NCBI RefSeq assembly: GCF_002019605.1
Contig: NZ_KV917368.1
Span: forward strand, 465,809-529,808
Reading direction: 5' to 3'
DNA length: 64,000 nt
From: Alkalihalobacterium alkalinitrilicum
GTDB lineage: Bacteria > Bacillota > Bacilli > Bacillales > Bacillaceae_F
The position numbers and the translations under genes were made by a program. Within the stretch, counting starts at the first letter, position 1, and every line of letters begins with the position of its first letter. Of this stretch, positions 45,937 through 55,768 are shown piece by piece. The notes below the pieces were generated by a model that saw only the letters and a list, made by a program, of their open reading frames with translations, did no database searches and was not told where the DNA came from.

Positions 45937-46929
45937 ATGAAAGCGGTTGTATGCACAAAATATGGATCACCAGATGTTCTGGAACTAAAAGAGGTGAAAA
46001 AACCTACACCAAAGGAAGATGAAATATTGATAAGAATTTATGCCACACCTGTAAATTACGGGGACATTACAGCTCGGAATTTTAAAAACATCTCACCTCG
46101 AGAGTTCAACATGCCTTTTCTCTTCTGGCTCCTTGCTCGAATATCGTTTGGTATAAGAAAACCCAAAAAACAAATTCTAGGGTCTGAGTTTGCAGGGGAA
46201 ATTGAATTAATAGGGAGAGATGTGACACGATTTAAAGTGGGTGACCAGGTATTCGGTTATCGTGGTCCTAGCTTTGGAGCTAATGCTGAGTATTTATGTA
46301 TGCCTACAGATGGGTTAGTGGCAATAAAACCTGTCAATATGACCTATGAGGAAGCCGCAACCATTCCTTATGGGGCATTAACCGCGTTAAATATGTTTAG
46401 AAAAGTAGACATTCAGAGCGGACAAAAAGTCCTTATTAATGGCGCTTCTGGAGGGATAGGTTCAGCTGCGGTACAGCTAGCCAAGCATTTTGGAGCAGTG
46501 GTTACCGGGGTATGTAGTACTCAAAAATTAGAATTCGTGAAAGCTTTAGGAGCTGATAAGGTCATTGATTACACCAAAGAGGATTTTACCAAAAACGGTG
46601 AAAGCTATGATCTCATTTTTGACATATTAGGGAAGAGTTCATTTTCACGTTGTAAAAACTCGCTAAAACAAAACGGACGCTATCTTTTAGCCAGCTTTAA
46701 GATGAACCAGGTTATTCAAATGCTATGGACCTCAAAGATCGGCGGCAAAAAAGTAATCTGTGCGTTGTCACTCGAAAAGATTGATGATCTAATTTTAATT
46801 AAGGAGCTAATTGAGGCGGAGAAGATAAAATCTTTCATAGATAGTCGCTATCCCTTGGTGCAGACTTCCGAAGCGCATAGATATGTCGAAACAGGACATA
46901 AAAAGGGAAGTGTTGTCATAACGTTCTAA
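45937..46929 (+). CDS. Quinone oxidoreductase-like zinc-free MDR protein
   Basis: An NADPH-dependent medium-chain reductase of 330 aa, acting on quinones or enones. The GroES-like N-terminal half starts MKAVVCTKYGSPDVLELKEV. The Rossmann site is VLINGASGGIGSAAVQLAKH, followed by DKVIDYTKEDFTKNG. Zinc-binding cysteines are absent. ATG 45937 has AGAGGAGATG upstream, so the 54 codons of open frame before it are not counted. It could contribute to quinone or aldehyde detoxification along with the azoR and nitroreductase genes in the window. Confidence 0.9.
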   Translation: MKAVVCTKYGSPDVLELKEVKKPTPKEDEILIRIYATPVNYGDITARNFKNISPREFNMPFLFWLLARISFGIRKPKKQILGSEFAGEIELIGRDVTRFKVGDQVFGYRGPSFGANAEYLCMPTDGLVAIKPVNMTYEEAATIPYGALTALNMFRKVDIQSGQKVLINGASGGIGSAAVQLAKHFGAVVTGVCSTQKLEFVKALGADKVIDYTKEDFTKNGESYDLIFDILGKSSFSRCKNSLKQNGRYLLASFKMNQVIQMLWTSKIGGKKVICALSLEKIDDLILIKELIEAEKIKSFIDSRYPLVQTSEAHRYVETGHKKGSVVITF

Positions 46930-47218
46930 TGGTTGGCGATACGTTCTTGATGGATGTCAAAAAGATAAAGTCTATCAACCAATATTTCAACAAAACGAAA
47001 CGATAAGTGAGCTGAAAGAAAAAAATATCGAAAACGGAATATTAAAGCATGTTGTAACGAACCGTATGGCCACACTTTGGAACAAAAGAAGTAGTCAAAT
47101 CAAAGGGTATATCTCACAAGTAAAAAACGTAAAACTAGTGCCTAACGCATAGTTTATTGGGTCCGTCAACCATCCATGTGAACTCGACTTGTCGGGGCTT
47201 GTAACGCACGCCAGGTTC
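46930..47218. other. Gap with no intact gene
   Basis: Short coding-like runs such as VVTNRMATLWNKRSSQIKGY occur on the plus strand but have no start and no recognisable family. It may be decayed mobile DNA. Nothing firm can be assigned. Confidence 0.3.
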
Positions 47219-48091
47219 TCAGTGGGGGTACGTTGACATTTCTGTTTTTAATGAAAGAACCACTATTTCGGGACGATTAAGTAGTCTTAAAGGAATGATA
47301 CTATTTCCAAGGCCTCTGTTCACAATCATCGTCGTTTTATCTAACTCATGTTTACCAGAAGTATACTTTGGAAATAAACCTTGATTTGGAGCAACTACCC
47401 CCCCGATAAAAGGAATTCTAAATTGGCCACCGTGAGCGTGTCCTGTGAAAACAAGATCAAATTCATAATCAGCATAAAGAGAAAGCATTTCAGGTCGATG
47501 TGATAAGAGAATTTTAAAATTCACATCTTCTTCGAGTCCTTCTAGGGAATCTAGGATTGCTTTCTCTGAAATATGGCGTTCCTCATAATTCGCATTTCCT
47601 TTTGCTGGGTCGTCAATTCCTATGATATGAACTATATCGTTTCCACGAGTTAATACCCCTGCTGAATTTCTCAAGACTTGGACACCTATATCTATTAACT
47701 TTTCTTCTAACGAATCGAATTTTCCAGACCACCATTCGTGATTTCCAGTTACAAAATATACAGGAGCAATTTGAACCAACTCCGCCATCAATGTCAAACT
47801 AGCTTCTTCGTTATATTTTTCTGAATCTACTAAATCACCCGTAAAAACAATTAAATCTGGATTTACTTTGTTAACTTTTTGAACCAGGGTTCTTTGATGT
47901 TTTCCAAAAGTTTTGCTATGTAGGTCAGACAGTTGAACGATTTTATAATCTTCAAAACTTGGGGGTATATTTCTTGAAAAAAACGTCGTTTCAGTTGTTA
48001 CAATGGTGTTATTTTGAAAATAAAAGAAGACGATTGATGAGAACAACAAAAACATGGCAATAAATAAAGATATTTTTGTTCTTTTTTTCAA
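47219..48091 (-). CDS. Membrane-anchored metallophosphoesterase (YkuE/YaeI-like)
   Basis: A calcineurin-like phosphoesterase held at the membrane by one N-terminal helix (residues 7-24). The metal motifs are all present: QLSDLHSKTFG, FTGDLVDS, VTGNHEWW, SHRPE and FTGHAHGGQ. Relatives act on lipid-linked phosphates (LpxH-like) but Bacillus substrates are not settled. At 290 aa it is normal length. ATG 48091 follows GAGGTG on the minus strand. Confidence 0.88.
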   Translation of the reverse strand: MKKRTKISLFIAMFLLFSSIVFFYFQNNTIVTTETTFFSRNIPPSFEDYKIVQLSDLHSKTFGKHQRTLVQKVNKVNPDLIVFTGDLVDSEKYNEEASLTLMAELVQIAPVYFVTGNHEWWSGKFDSLEEKLIDIGVQVLRNSAGVLTRGNDIVHIIGIDDPAKGNANYEERHISEKAILDSLEGLEEDVNFKILLSHRPEMLSLYADYEFDLVFTGHAHGGQFRIPFIGGVVAPNQGLFPKYTSGKHELDKTTMIVNRGLGNSIIPLRLLNRPEIVVLSLKTEMSTYPH

Positions 48092-48349
48092 AGTTTCACC
48101 TCATATTCGTTCTACCAAAACATTCTTATTGATTAAGATTAACATAATACATTACATAATCTTCAAGAATTAGTGTGATTTTGTTATCTTTTATTTTTCA
48201 AAATAAATGTGGGACGAGATAACCACTCCTAAAAAAGGAAAAGGTTTTGATATGCTATCGGGTAAAATAAGGAAGATGATGTGAGTAGATTTCATGTTCC
48301 GTTAAAGAACGTAGGAAAACGTATTGTTCTGGGAAAGAGGGTGTAGCGA

Positions 48350-49459
48350 ATGATGAAAGAATTTCAGTGGAAAACCATTCTTAAGCTTAGTGGTGAAGGT
48401 GGGAGTATTACATTTTTAGGAAAGAAAAATGAAAGGGAACATTGGATATATAAGCGCAACATCAATGAAATCTTTTCACTTGAGGAAATGGATGATCATC
48501 CACCTAATGTTGAATACCAACCTTCCAAAACGATAAAAAAGCTTAAACCGACAGTTAGAAAATCAAATGAAGCTACTCATTGGGATTCTGCTCGAAAAAT
48601 GATAGAAGAATATCCGTTAGAATATTTGAAGCCTGTTCATGTCCACCCTGAATTTGCTGAAAAAGTATGGGATATTATCTCAACTAAAAAGCTACCGAAA
48701 CATCGATTAAAACTATGGGTGAAAGCATGCTTTCCAACGACTACGAACGAGATATTTGAACTTTTTTATGCATTAACAAAATCCAAACATACTGTCGTGT
48801 TAACGGGGGCAGGTATGAGCGTTGAAAGTGGCATCCCTGATTTTCGCTCACCGTCAGGGTGGTGGAAAAATATTGATCCACTAACAGTAGCAACAGTAGA
48901 AGCGTTAGAGGAGAATTATGATTTATTTTATGAGTTTTATTCTGTGAGGATAAATACGTTAAAAGGGTGTGAACCACATGAAGGATATCGTATTCTTGCT
49001 AAATGGGAACGAAGCGATCTCATTCATGAGGTGGCGACTCAAAATGTTGACGGTTTCCACTTTAAGGCTTTAAGCAATCATGTCGATGAACTGCATGGAT
49101 CGATTTTGACGTACCGCTGCCATCAATGTGAAAACGAAGCGAGTAGGGACCAGTTTTTAAATAAAGAAAGTTGTAATTTTTGCAACGGCAAGCTTCGCCC
49201 GAATGTTGTTCTTTTTGGAGAGGCGCTGCTAGAAAAAGCTTGGAACAATGCCCTTAATCATATTCAACAAGCAGATCTAGTAATTGTGATCGGAACGAGC
49301 CTTCAAGTGTATCCTGTTAGTCAACTGCCAAAAATGACAAACGGTAAAACCGTGTATATAAATAAAGAGGTCAGTGAGTTTCAGTCGTTATTTGATGTAA
49401 AGATCGAAGGAAGCGCGAGGGATACTTTAATCGCAGTGGATCAACTCATTCGATCATAG
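48350..49459 (+). CDS. Sir2-family NAD-dependent protein with N-terminal extension
   Basis: The Sir2 domain (residues 135-369) removes acyl groups from lysines, or cleaves NAD, in the cytoplasm. It shows GAGMSVESGIPDFRS (153-167), TQNVDGFH (230-237), ELHG with catalytic His249, zinc cysteines 257, 260, 275 and 278, and IGTSLQV. Ordinary bacterial Sir2 deacylases are about 240 aa. Here 130 extra residues precede it. These include LKLSGEGGSITFLGKKNERE and a PVHVHPEFAEKVWDII segment that looks like a separate small domain. ATG 48350 has GAGGGTG upstream. The gene borders repeat copy B. Confidence 0.88.
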   Translation: MMKEFQWKTILKLSGEGGSITFLGKKNEREHWIYKRNINEIFSLEEMDDHPPNVEYQPSKTIKKLKPTVRKSNEATHWDSARKMIEEYPLEYLKPVHVHPEFAEKVWDIISTKKLPKHRLKLWVKACFPTTTNEIFELFYALTKSKHTVVLTGAGMSVESGIPDFRSPSGWWKNIDPLTVATVEALEENYDLFYEFYSVRINTLKGCEPHEGYRILAKWERSDLIHEVATQNVDGFHFKALSNHVDELHGSILTYRCHQCENEASRDQFLNKESCNFCNGKLRPNVVLFGEALLEKAWNNALNHIQQADLVIVIGTSLQVYPVSQLPKMTNGKTVYINKEVSEFQSLFDVKIEGSARDTLIAVDQLIRS

Positions 49460-49480
49460 GCTGGGGGGAACAGTGGCTGC

Positions 49481-49692
49481 GATTTATCCCGCATCAACTG
49501 GCAGTAATACCCCCACTTCAAGACTTAGAGGAAACAAAGAAGGATAAATCGGGATCAACTGCCCATAACAGCTAAATGAACACAGACGTTGCCACGTCTA
49601 TGGCAACGTCTGTGTTCCTCACATCGTGTGGGCTCAACTAAACATCAGTGGGGAAGAGGAAAACCCTCACGGATGGAAGTTTCACTTTAAAC
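49481..49692 (+). repeat. 220-bp structured repeat, copy B
   Basis: Its centre is a perfect 17-bp stem, GAACACAGACGTTGCCA (49578-49594) and TGGCAACGTCTGTGTTC (49601-49617), with loop CGTCTA. The right end carries CATCAGTGGGG...CCTCACGGATGG as a second stem. It matches copy A in the opposite orientation. It contains no open frame. Partial copies lie at 17731 and 31240. It probably spreads as a non-autonomous element. Confidence 0.8.
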
Positions 49693-49724
49693 TATAAAAA
49701 GGTAAGACCAAGGGAGGGAGTCAA

Positions 49725-50210
49725 TTGGATATGATCGATATAGTTCATCTGCGAATGAAGAAAGCCACTCATAAGGTTGAACATTATATAAGAGAGTTCG
49801 AGGATGAGTATGAATATTGTTTGATTAAAGATTATGAAATGCTATTTAATGATTTTAAGAGTCAATCCATTCAAGTCTCAGATTGTTTTGTCACATTACT
49901 TGAATTAAGAAACAAAACAATACTAGTTTCAGTGCTTTTTCCAAAAGCCTTTGATGTAGATGAAATTGTTGAATGGATCGATACTCACACGATTTCATAT
50001 AATGACCAAGATAACAGAGGCTACTTTGTTAAAAAAGCGGGATCTATAGTAGAAGCGGTAAAATTCAAAGGGCGACCCATTGTACTTGCAACACGAGGAA
50101 GTAAGAAAATTTACTATGATATACATCCACTAATAGAAATTACTAATTGTTATGTTCAGTATTCGCAAATTGTAAATACAGTTAATGCAAAATCGATAGA
50201 AATAGAATAA
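49725..50210 (+). CDS. Hypothetical protein, 161 aa
   Basis: Not recognised. A soluble, mixed alpha/beta protein with an acidic N-terminal helix (ATHKVEHYIREFEDEYEYCL) and a strand-rich middle (FVTLLELRNKTILVSVLFP). TTG 49725 is taken as the start because GGGAGGGAG is five to six bases upstream; ATG 49731 is the alternative. It begins only 33 bases after repeat copy B, whose insertion probably supplied or replaced its promoter. Confidence 0.55.
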   Translation: MDMIDIVHLRMKKATHKVEHYIREFEDEYEYCLIKDYEMLFNDFKSQSIQVSDCFVTLLELRNKTILVSVLFPKAFDVDEIVEWIDTHTISYNDQDNRGYFVKKAGSIVEAVKFKGRPIVLATRGSKKIYYDIHPLIEITNCYVQYSQIVNTVNAKSIEIE

Positions 50211-50276
50211 GATTAGGATTGTTTTCACGGATAAGCACTTCAGTATCAATAAGAAGAGGCAGGAACGAACAACTAT

Positions 50277-50399
50277 ATGGTATTAGTTGTTCGTCAAAGG
50301 CTAAACCAAGTCCTAGTTAACTTGATTGGAAATGCGATCAAGTTTACTGAAGAAGGGCATATTAGTTTTAAATATGTAATAATCAAAAAAAAGACATAA
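50277..50399 (+). pseudogene. Sensor histidine kinase fragment (N-box)
   Basis: The 40 codons contain RQRLNQVLVNLIGNAIKFTE followed by EGHISFKYV, the ATP-binding N-box of histidine kinases. DHp, G-box and the rest are absent. A further piece at about 50500-50595 reads IPLVEDYLNSMGSQVYSYL in a different frame and is unassigned. This is a relic only. Confidence 0.8.
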
Positions 50400-50435
50400 A
50401 ATAGGTTAAAACTAAAACTCAAAAAAACTGTAATT

Positions 50436-50481
50436 AAACGAGAGACACGTATCAACAGGTATTGACATATGTCTCTCGTTT
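50436..50481. terminator. 12-bp hairpin
   Basis: AAACGAGAGACA (50436-50447) and TGTCTCTCGTTT (50470-50481) pair perfectly around a 22-base loop. It may be the terminator of the ancestral kinase region. The T-run is short. Confidence 0.55.
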
Positions 50482-50836
50482 GCTGTTGTGTATTGTCATT
50501 TCCTGCGCTTCCCTGGGAAATTCGAAATATTCCCACAATTAATTCCTTTAGTCGAAGATTACTTGAACTCAATGGGAAGCCAGGTCTATAGCTATTTAAG
50601 CTAGTATGATTTCCATTATTTTTTTCATAAGTAATAAGACATCTTCAAATTGCATAAGGGTTAGTGATTCATAGAAAACGATAATGACAGTAATATTTTT
50701 AGCAAAACTTAATAATTGACGCGGCACCAGGCATGGCAACGTATAGTTTGTACAATCACTTTTTCTTTTCAGAATTCGGCCATTCTAATTAATACAAGGA
50801 ACGATCTCCTACTTAAAGAAGGGTGGGGAATATACA
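50482..50836. other. Gene-free region
   Basis: Apart from the short unassigned coding relic near 50500-50595, I see no gene. The right half should carry the promoter of the next gene. Confidence 0.3.
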
Positions 50837-51322
50837 GTGGAAAAGTTTATGAACGACAAATTCAACGAAAGGCACTATGAAGAAACAAGTATTCTATCGA
50901 GAGCGAAGAAAGAGTTAAAAGAAAAATTTGTTACTATTCAGTTAACGGAAGACATGCTGGGGTGGGTAGTGAACAAGAAAAAGATAAAAGGGATTACAAG
51001 TATTGCAGTACGTTTAATAGAAGATAAAATCGTAATAAGTGGAGCAATGAAAAAACTCCGATTAACCATTCCCTTTCGTATCGATTTGAAACCATTAGTA
51101 GCTAGAGATCGTGAGCTGTCATTTAAGGTAGTCAGTTTGAAGCCACTCAATCACCATTGGATCACAACTAAACTCCTCAATAAGTCACCTTTTTTACACT
51201 ATCATAAAGGAATTATTCATATTGACTTAAATCAAATTGAAAAGGCGAAAGCGATACGAGTTGGCAATGTTAAACGTTTTGAGGTGAAAGACGAAAGACT
51301 ATGGATTGGTATTGGATTATAA
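50837..51322 (+). CDS. Hypothetical protein, 161 aa
   Basis: Not recognised. The start is GTG 50837 with GGGTGGGG upstream. The first 40 residues are charged and helical. The rest alternates short strands (ITSIAVRLIEDKIVISGAMK, LTIPFRIDLKPLV) in a pattern reminiscent of DUF2993/YpmS-like beta proteins, but the match is weak. There is no signal peptide. It is followed by a strong terminator, so it is a single-gene unit. Confidence 0.55.
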   Translation: MEKFMNDKFNERHYEETSILSRAKKELKEKFVTIQLTEDMLGWVVNKKKIKGITSIAVRLIEDKIVISGAMKKLRLTIPFRIDLKPLVARDRELSFKVVSLKPLNHHWITTKLLNKSPFLHYHKGIIHIDLNQIEKAKAIRVGNVKRFEVKDERLWIGIGL

Positions 51323-51347
51323 ATTTCAAACTTAATCAAATTTTAGT

Positions 51348-51382
51348 GAGCGGAAAAGATCAGATCCGCTCTTTTTCTATTT
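51348..51382 (+). terminator. Terminator
   Basis: GAGCGGA and TCCGCTC (51348-51354, 51365-51371) pair, followed by TTTTTCTATTTTT. Confidence 0.8.
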
Positions 51383-51626
51383 TTATAAATTGAAACGTTA
51401 GCTAAAGATTAAAATGAAACTCTTAGAGGCAAGAATACTCCGTATTCCCCAAAATTAAGATTTGGAGAATAAAGTCTGACTTGATCCTCCGTCTTAAGAC
51501 TTACTCGATCTCCAACTGGTTGTGTAAATTTTCCATAAAATCTATTTATTTTCAGTAAATTTATTCTAATTTCCAGAAAAATCATTATAATAAAAACGGT
51601 ATTTAAAAAGCGAGGAGTTGAAGTAG

Positions 51627-54600
51627 ATGTCTTTTTTACAGTTTTTATTAAAAAGGAAAATTGTCGTAGGACTGATGGTTGTATTAATCTTTTTTATGGG
51701 AATTTATTCAGTAACTAAGTTAAACAAGGAGTTATTTCCGCCAGTTTCCTTTGATATGGCTCTCGTACAAGTACAAGCAGGAGAGCTATCTGTACTCGAT
51801 GTTGAACAACAAGTAACCAATCCAATCGAACAAGTGTTAAGTGGAATTGATGGAGTAGAGTCCTATGAGTCCTCTTCCTACATAGGTCAAAGTTCTATAA
51901 CCATCTTTATAGAAGAAGGTAGAGGCGATGAAGTCTTTAAGGATGTAGAAGCTGCAGTGTTACCACTTCAGTCACAGTTATCAGCTGTTCATCAAATCAA
52001 TGCTTTTCAGCTTTCAACAAACCAGCCTTTTGATTTTTTTATGGCTATTTCTAACGGCAACATGGATGATATGACTCAATTCGCCAACCATGTTGTGAAG
52101 CCGAGATTAGAAGCTTTACCCGCGGTTCGTGAGGTAAAGTTTGAAGGATTAGAAGAAAACGAAATTATTGTCCAATTTGAAAATGACAAAATAGAAGAAT
52201 ATAGTTTAGTAGTAAATGAAATTATTCCGTACATTCAACAATCGAACCTGATTACATCCTTAGGTGAATTTCAAGATGAAGTAAACGAACCAACGATTCG
52301 CTGGAATACTTCATTAGAGGAGATTGAACAAGTAAAAAGTTTGTTAATTCCGACAAACGATGGAGTGAAAAGATTAGATGATATAGCAAATGTCTTTTTA
52401 GAAAAAAGTGAGCTGAGTTCAGGGGTTTGGAAGGATGGCAATCAAGACATCATTTTTACCCAAATTGGTCGAGTCTCGAATGTAACCCAAATTGAAATGG
52501 CAGAAGCCGTTCGAAGTGAAGTGGCAAAAATAAGAGAAGAAGGTCTAGTCAATGGTTTTACCTTTGAAGACATTGTTTCGCAAGCGGATTATATCAGTGA
52601 TTCGATTGAAGGTTTATCCAACAATATTTTAATCGGTGGAATACTTGCATTAGTTGTACTTATTCTTTTTCTTAGAAATATGAGAGCGACGATTATTATC
52701 GGAATTTCCATCCCTGCATCGATTTTACTTACTTTTTCAAGCATGTGGATATTTGGATTTAGCTTTAACGTTCTTAGCTTAACGGCATTAGGACTAGGAG
52801 TAGGGATGATGGTCGATGCGTCTATCGTTATTTTAGAATCAATTTATCGAAAGAAAGAACTTGGTTATCAGAAAACAGAGGCTGTTCTCTTAGGGACAAA
52901 AGAAGTAGCAAGTGCGGTCTTGGCGTCGATGCTAACAACGATTGTCGTGTTCTTACCGATTGGCTTACTTGGTGGCGAAACGGGCAAGTTCATGATTATC
53001 TTATCTGTTGTTGTTATTGTTACATTGGTGAGTTCGGTCGTTGTTTCTTTTACACTCATCCCTTCCTTAGCAGAAAACTTTTTGAAAATACGAGCCAAGC
53101 AAAAAGGGGAGCGCGAAGGTCGTTTGCTTCGTTCTTATGGAAACCTGCTTTTGTGGATGACCAAAAAGAAACGAAGACGCTATGGGATTATTAGCTTGTT
53201 TATCATCTGTTTTGTAGGTTCCCTTTTTTTAACAACAAAAGTCCCCATGACGGTCATGCCTGATGTGTTTAACCGATACGCTGAAATAATGGTGACGCTT
53301 GAAAATGGAGTTACACCTGAAGAAAAAGCGGATATTGTTCAAGAAATTGATAACAAATTACGGCAGATTCCTGATATTAAAGAAAATTTTGTTCTGGATA
53401 ATATTGAAGCTTTGTTTATTTTAATCAATATGACAACTGGAGAAAACATCACTGTTGAACAAAAAGAAGTCAATGAGCAAATTTTTAGCTCTTTACGTGA
53501 ATTAGAAGATTCATATCCAGTAACAGGTGTGTTTTCTTCGTTAGAAGGTGTGGGTGGCGGATATCCAATTCAGCTTGAGGTAACAGGAGATCATATAGAA
53601 GAACTAACAACTATCTCTAAAGGATTAATCGATGAATTAGGAGCAGTTGAAGGTATAGTTGGAGCAACAGTCACTTCGAATAAGCAGCAAGAAGAACAAC
53701 TGATTGTATTAAAAGATGCTAGAATGAAAGAAGATGGCTTAACGCCTATGTATATTTTTAGTCGTATTCACGCTCAAGCAGCTTCAAAGCAACCCATTGG
53801 TGAACTACTGAATTCCGAAGCAACAGCGATTTATGTGAAAACCGATAATACAATCACTAGAAAGGACGACTTACTCAAACTTGAAATCAATACTCCACAG
53901 GGGGAGAAGGAATTATCGAACTATATTGAATTAAAATCCGTGATGGCCCCGACACAAATCGATCGAAAAGATGGTCAAAGAGTAGTAAAGGTGTTGGCTG
54001 ACATTGCAGAGCGCGACTTAGGGTCAGTAAATCGTGATGTGCAAAATGTCGTGCAACAATTCAAGACACCAGACGGTTATATGGTTTCTGTTAGTGGTGA
54101 TTTAGAGGCACAACAGGAAGCTATTCAAGATATGCTTATGATTTTAGCGATTGCGATTTTCTTAGTGTATGTTGTAATGGCGGTTCAATTTAATCATCTC
54201 ATTCATCCAGTTATTGTTATGACGATTATCCCCATGACGATAACAGGGGTCATATTAGGTTTATTCATCACTCAAAAAGAGTTAAGCATTATGTCTGGAA
54301 TGGGCGTGATTATGCTGATCGGTATTGTACTCAATAATGCTATTCTCCTAATTGATCGAACAAAGCAGTTACGACTTGAAGAAAAGACCGTTCATGAAGC
54401 GCTTGTAGAAGCAGGGATGAATCGAATGCGTCCGATCTTCTTAACAACATTTACGACAATTGCCGGAATGCTCCCGCTCGCAATATCAACAGGGGTTGCA
54501 AGCAACTATCAGTCCCCATTAGCAACTGTCGTTATTGCTGGGCTCTTGTTTTCAACCTTTATAACACTTTTAATGATCCCAGCGGTTTACATGTTATTTG

Positions 54601-54677
54601 ATGATATTGGAACTGGGATCAAGCGATTATTTTATAAAAAATCAAAGCAGGCTAAAATAGAAACACCCTATAATTAA
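51627..54677 (+). CDS. RND-family efflux transporter (SwrC-like)
   Basis: A proton-driven exporter of 1016 aa from the AcrB/SwrC group, which in Bacillus exports surfactants or other amphiphiles. The topology is that of RND: TM1 near residue 12-30, a large outer loop, TM2-7 (about 335-530), a second loop and TM8-12. The proton-relay helices read GVGMMVDASIVILESIY and GIVLNNAILLIDRTKQL. ATG 51627 has GAGGAG upstream. No periplasmic adaptor gene is beside it, as expected in Gram-positives. Confidence 0.92.
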   Translation: MSFLQFLLKRKIVVGLMVVLIFFMGIYSVTKLNKELFPPVSFDMALVQVQAGELSVLDVEQQVTNPIEQVLSGIDGVESYESSSYIGQSSITIFIEEGRGDEVFKDVEAAVLPLQSQLSAVHQINAFQLSTNQPFDFFMAISNGNMDDMTQFANHVVKPRLEALPAVREVKFEGLEENEIIVQFENDKIEEYSLVVNEIIPYIQQSNLITSLGEFQDEVNEPTIRWNTSLEEIEQVKSLLIPTNDGVKRLDDIANVFLEKSELSSGVWKDGNQDIIFTQIGRVSNVTQIEMAEAVRSEVAKIREEGLVNGFTFEDIVSQADYISDSIEGLSNNILIGGILALVVLILFLRNMRATIIIGISIPASILLTFSSMWIFGFSFNVLSLTALGLGVGMMVDASIVILESIYRKKELGYQKTEAVLLGTKEVASAVLASMLTTIVVFLPIGLLGGETGKFMIILSVVVIVTLVSSVVVSFTLIPSLAENFLKIRAKQKGEREGRLLRSYGNLLLWMTKKKRRRYGIISLFIICFVGSLFLTTKVPMTVMPDVFNRYAEIMVTLENGVTPEEKADIVQEIDNKLRQIPDIKENFVLDNIEALFILINMTTGENITVEQKEVNEQIFSSLRELEDSYPVTGVFSSLEGVGGGYPIQLEVTGDHIEELTTISKGLIDELGAVEGIVGATVTSNKQQEEQLIVLKDARMKEDGLTPMYIFSRIHAQAASKQPIGELLNSEATAIYVKTDNTITRKDDLLKLEINTPQGEKELSNYIELKSVMAPTQIDRKDGQRVVKVLADIAERDLGSVNRDVQNVVQQFKTPDGYMVSVSGDLEAQQEAIQDMLMILAIAIFLVYVVMAVQFNHLIHPVIVMTIIPMTITGVILGLFITQKELSIMSGMGVIMLIGIVLNNAILLIDRTKQLRLEEKTVHEALVEAGMNRMRPIFLTTFTTIAGMLPLAISTGVASNYQSPLATVVIAGLLFSTFITLLMIPAVYMLFDDIGTGIKRLFYKKSKQAKIETPYN

Positions 54678-54721
54678 GAACCGATTAATTCAAGATGATA
54701 ATTTTGAAAGGGGAGATCCCA

Positions 54722-55723
54722 ATGAACATTGAACAATTCCCGCGCAACCGCTATACACCATTCTACACACCAATCGAGAAAGCGAGTCGTCTTTCTGAAG
54801 CGATAAAAGGACCTAATATCTACATTAAAAGAGATGATTTACTGGGGTTGACTGAAGGTGGAAATAAGACGAGAAAATTAGAGTTCCTCATCGCTGATGC
54901 TCAAGCAAAAGGAGCGGATACGATTATTACAGCTGGAGGAATTCAATCAAACCACTGTCGCTTAACATTAGCTGCCTGTGTAAAAGAAAATTTAAAATGT
55001 ATTTTAGTTTTAGAAGAAAACAAAGAAGATGCATTTGATTTAAAGACCAATGGCAACTATCTACTATACCAACTGTTAGGGACGGAATCGATAAAAATTG
55101 TCCCAAACGGCACAGATGTCTATCTAGAGATGGAACAGCTAGCTGAAGAAGTAATGGAAAAAGGGGGGGCACCTTATGTAATTCCAGTAGGGGGTTCGAA
55201 TGTAACTGGGATAACAGGCTATGTAGCTTGTGCAGAAGAAATCTACCAACAATCTACTGAACTTGGTATACAGTTTGATTATGTTATTTGTGTAAGTGGC
55301 AGTGGAGGTATGCATTCGGGGTTAGTCACAGGATTTTTCGGTTTGAAAAGCAAGACTGAAGTGATCGGAATTAATGTAAGCCGCGGAAAAATGGAACAAG
55401 AAAAGAAAGTTCACATACTTACAAATGAAACGGCTGCTTATATTGGCTTAGAAGGTAAAATCCCAAGTGAGAGGGTTACTTGTTTTGACGAATACGTTGG
55501 CCCAGCTTATGCGGTACCAACCGATGGAATGATCGATGCTGTAAAACTTATAGCGAGAACAGAAGCGCTTTTACTTGATCCAGTTTATACTGGTAAGGCA
55601 ATGGATGGTTTAATAGATCTCGTTCATAAAGGGTATTTTAAGTCGAGCGATAATGTTTTATTTGTACATTCAGGTGGGACACCTGCTGTTTATGCGTATT
55701 CACCGATATTCCATGAAAAATAG
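54722..55723 (+). CDS. dcyD: D-cysteine desulfhydrase
   Basis: A PLP enzyme of the ACC deaminase family that splits D-cysteine into pyruvate, sulfide and ammonia. It has YIKRDDLLGLTEGGNKTRKL with the PLP lysine, ITAGGIQSNHCRLTLAA and a C-terminal FVHSGGTPAVYAY. ATG 54722 (MNIEQFPRNRYTPFYTPIEK) follows AAAGGGGAG. It lies 44 bases after the RND gene and may be cotranscribed. ACC deaminase activity is possible but DcyD motifs fit better. Confidence 0.88.
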   Translation: MNIEQFPRNRYTPFYTPIEKASRLSEAIKGPNIYIKRDDLLGLTEGGNKTRKLEFLIADAQAKGADTIITAGGIQSNHCRLTLAACVKENLKCILVLEENKEDAFDLKTNGNYLLYQLLGTESIKIVPNGTDVYLEMEQLAEEVMEKGGAPYVIPVGGSNVTGITGYVACAEEIYQQSTELGIQFDYVICVSGSGGMHSGLVTGFFGLKSKTEVIGINVSRGKMEQEKKVHILTNETAAYIGLEGKIPSERVTCFDEYVGPAYAVPTDGMIDAVKLIARTEALLLDPVYTGKAMDGLIDLVHKGYFKSSDNVLFVHSGGTPAVYAYSPIFHEK

Positions 55724-55768
55724 CAAATATTTTTCGCATTGTACCGCTTATATATTCGTTTAACAAAA

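Noticed and set aside
46930-47218. Possible TnpB or other transposase remnant
   Set aside because: No DDE/RuvC or zinc-ribbon motif can be read in any frame; only short coding-like runs remain.
49725-51322. Two adjacent 161-aa genes as a toxin-antitoxin pair
   Set aside because: They are 630 bases apart with their own ribosome sites and a terminator between, and neither resembles a toxin or antitoxin.
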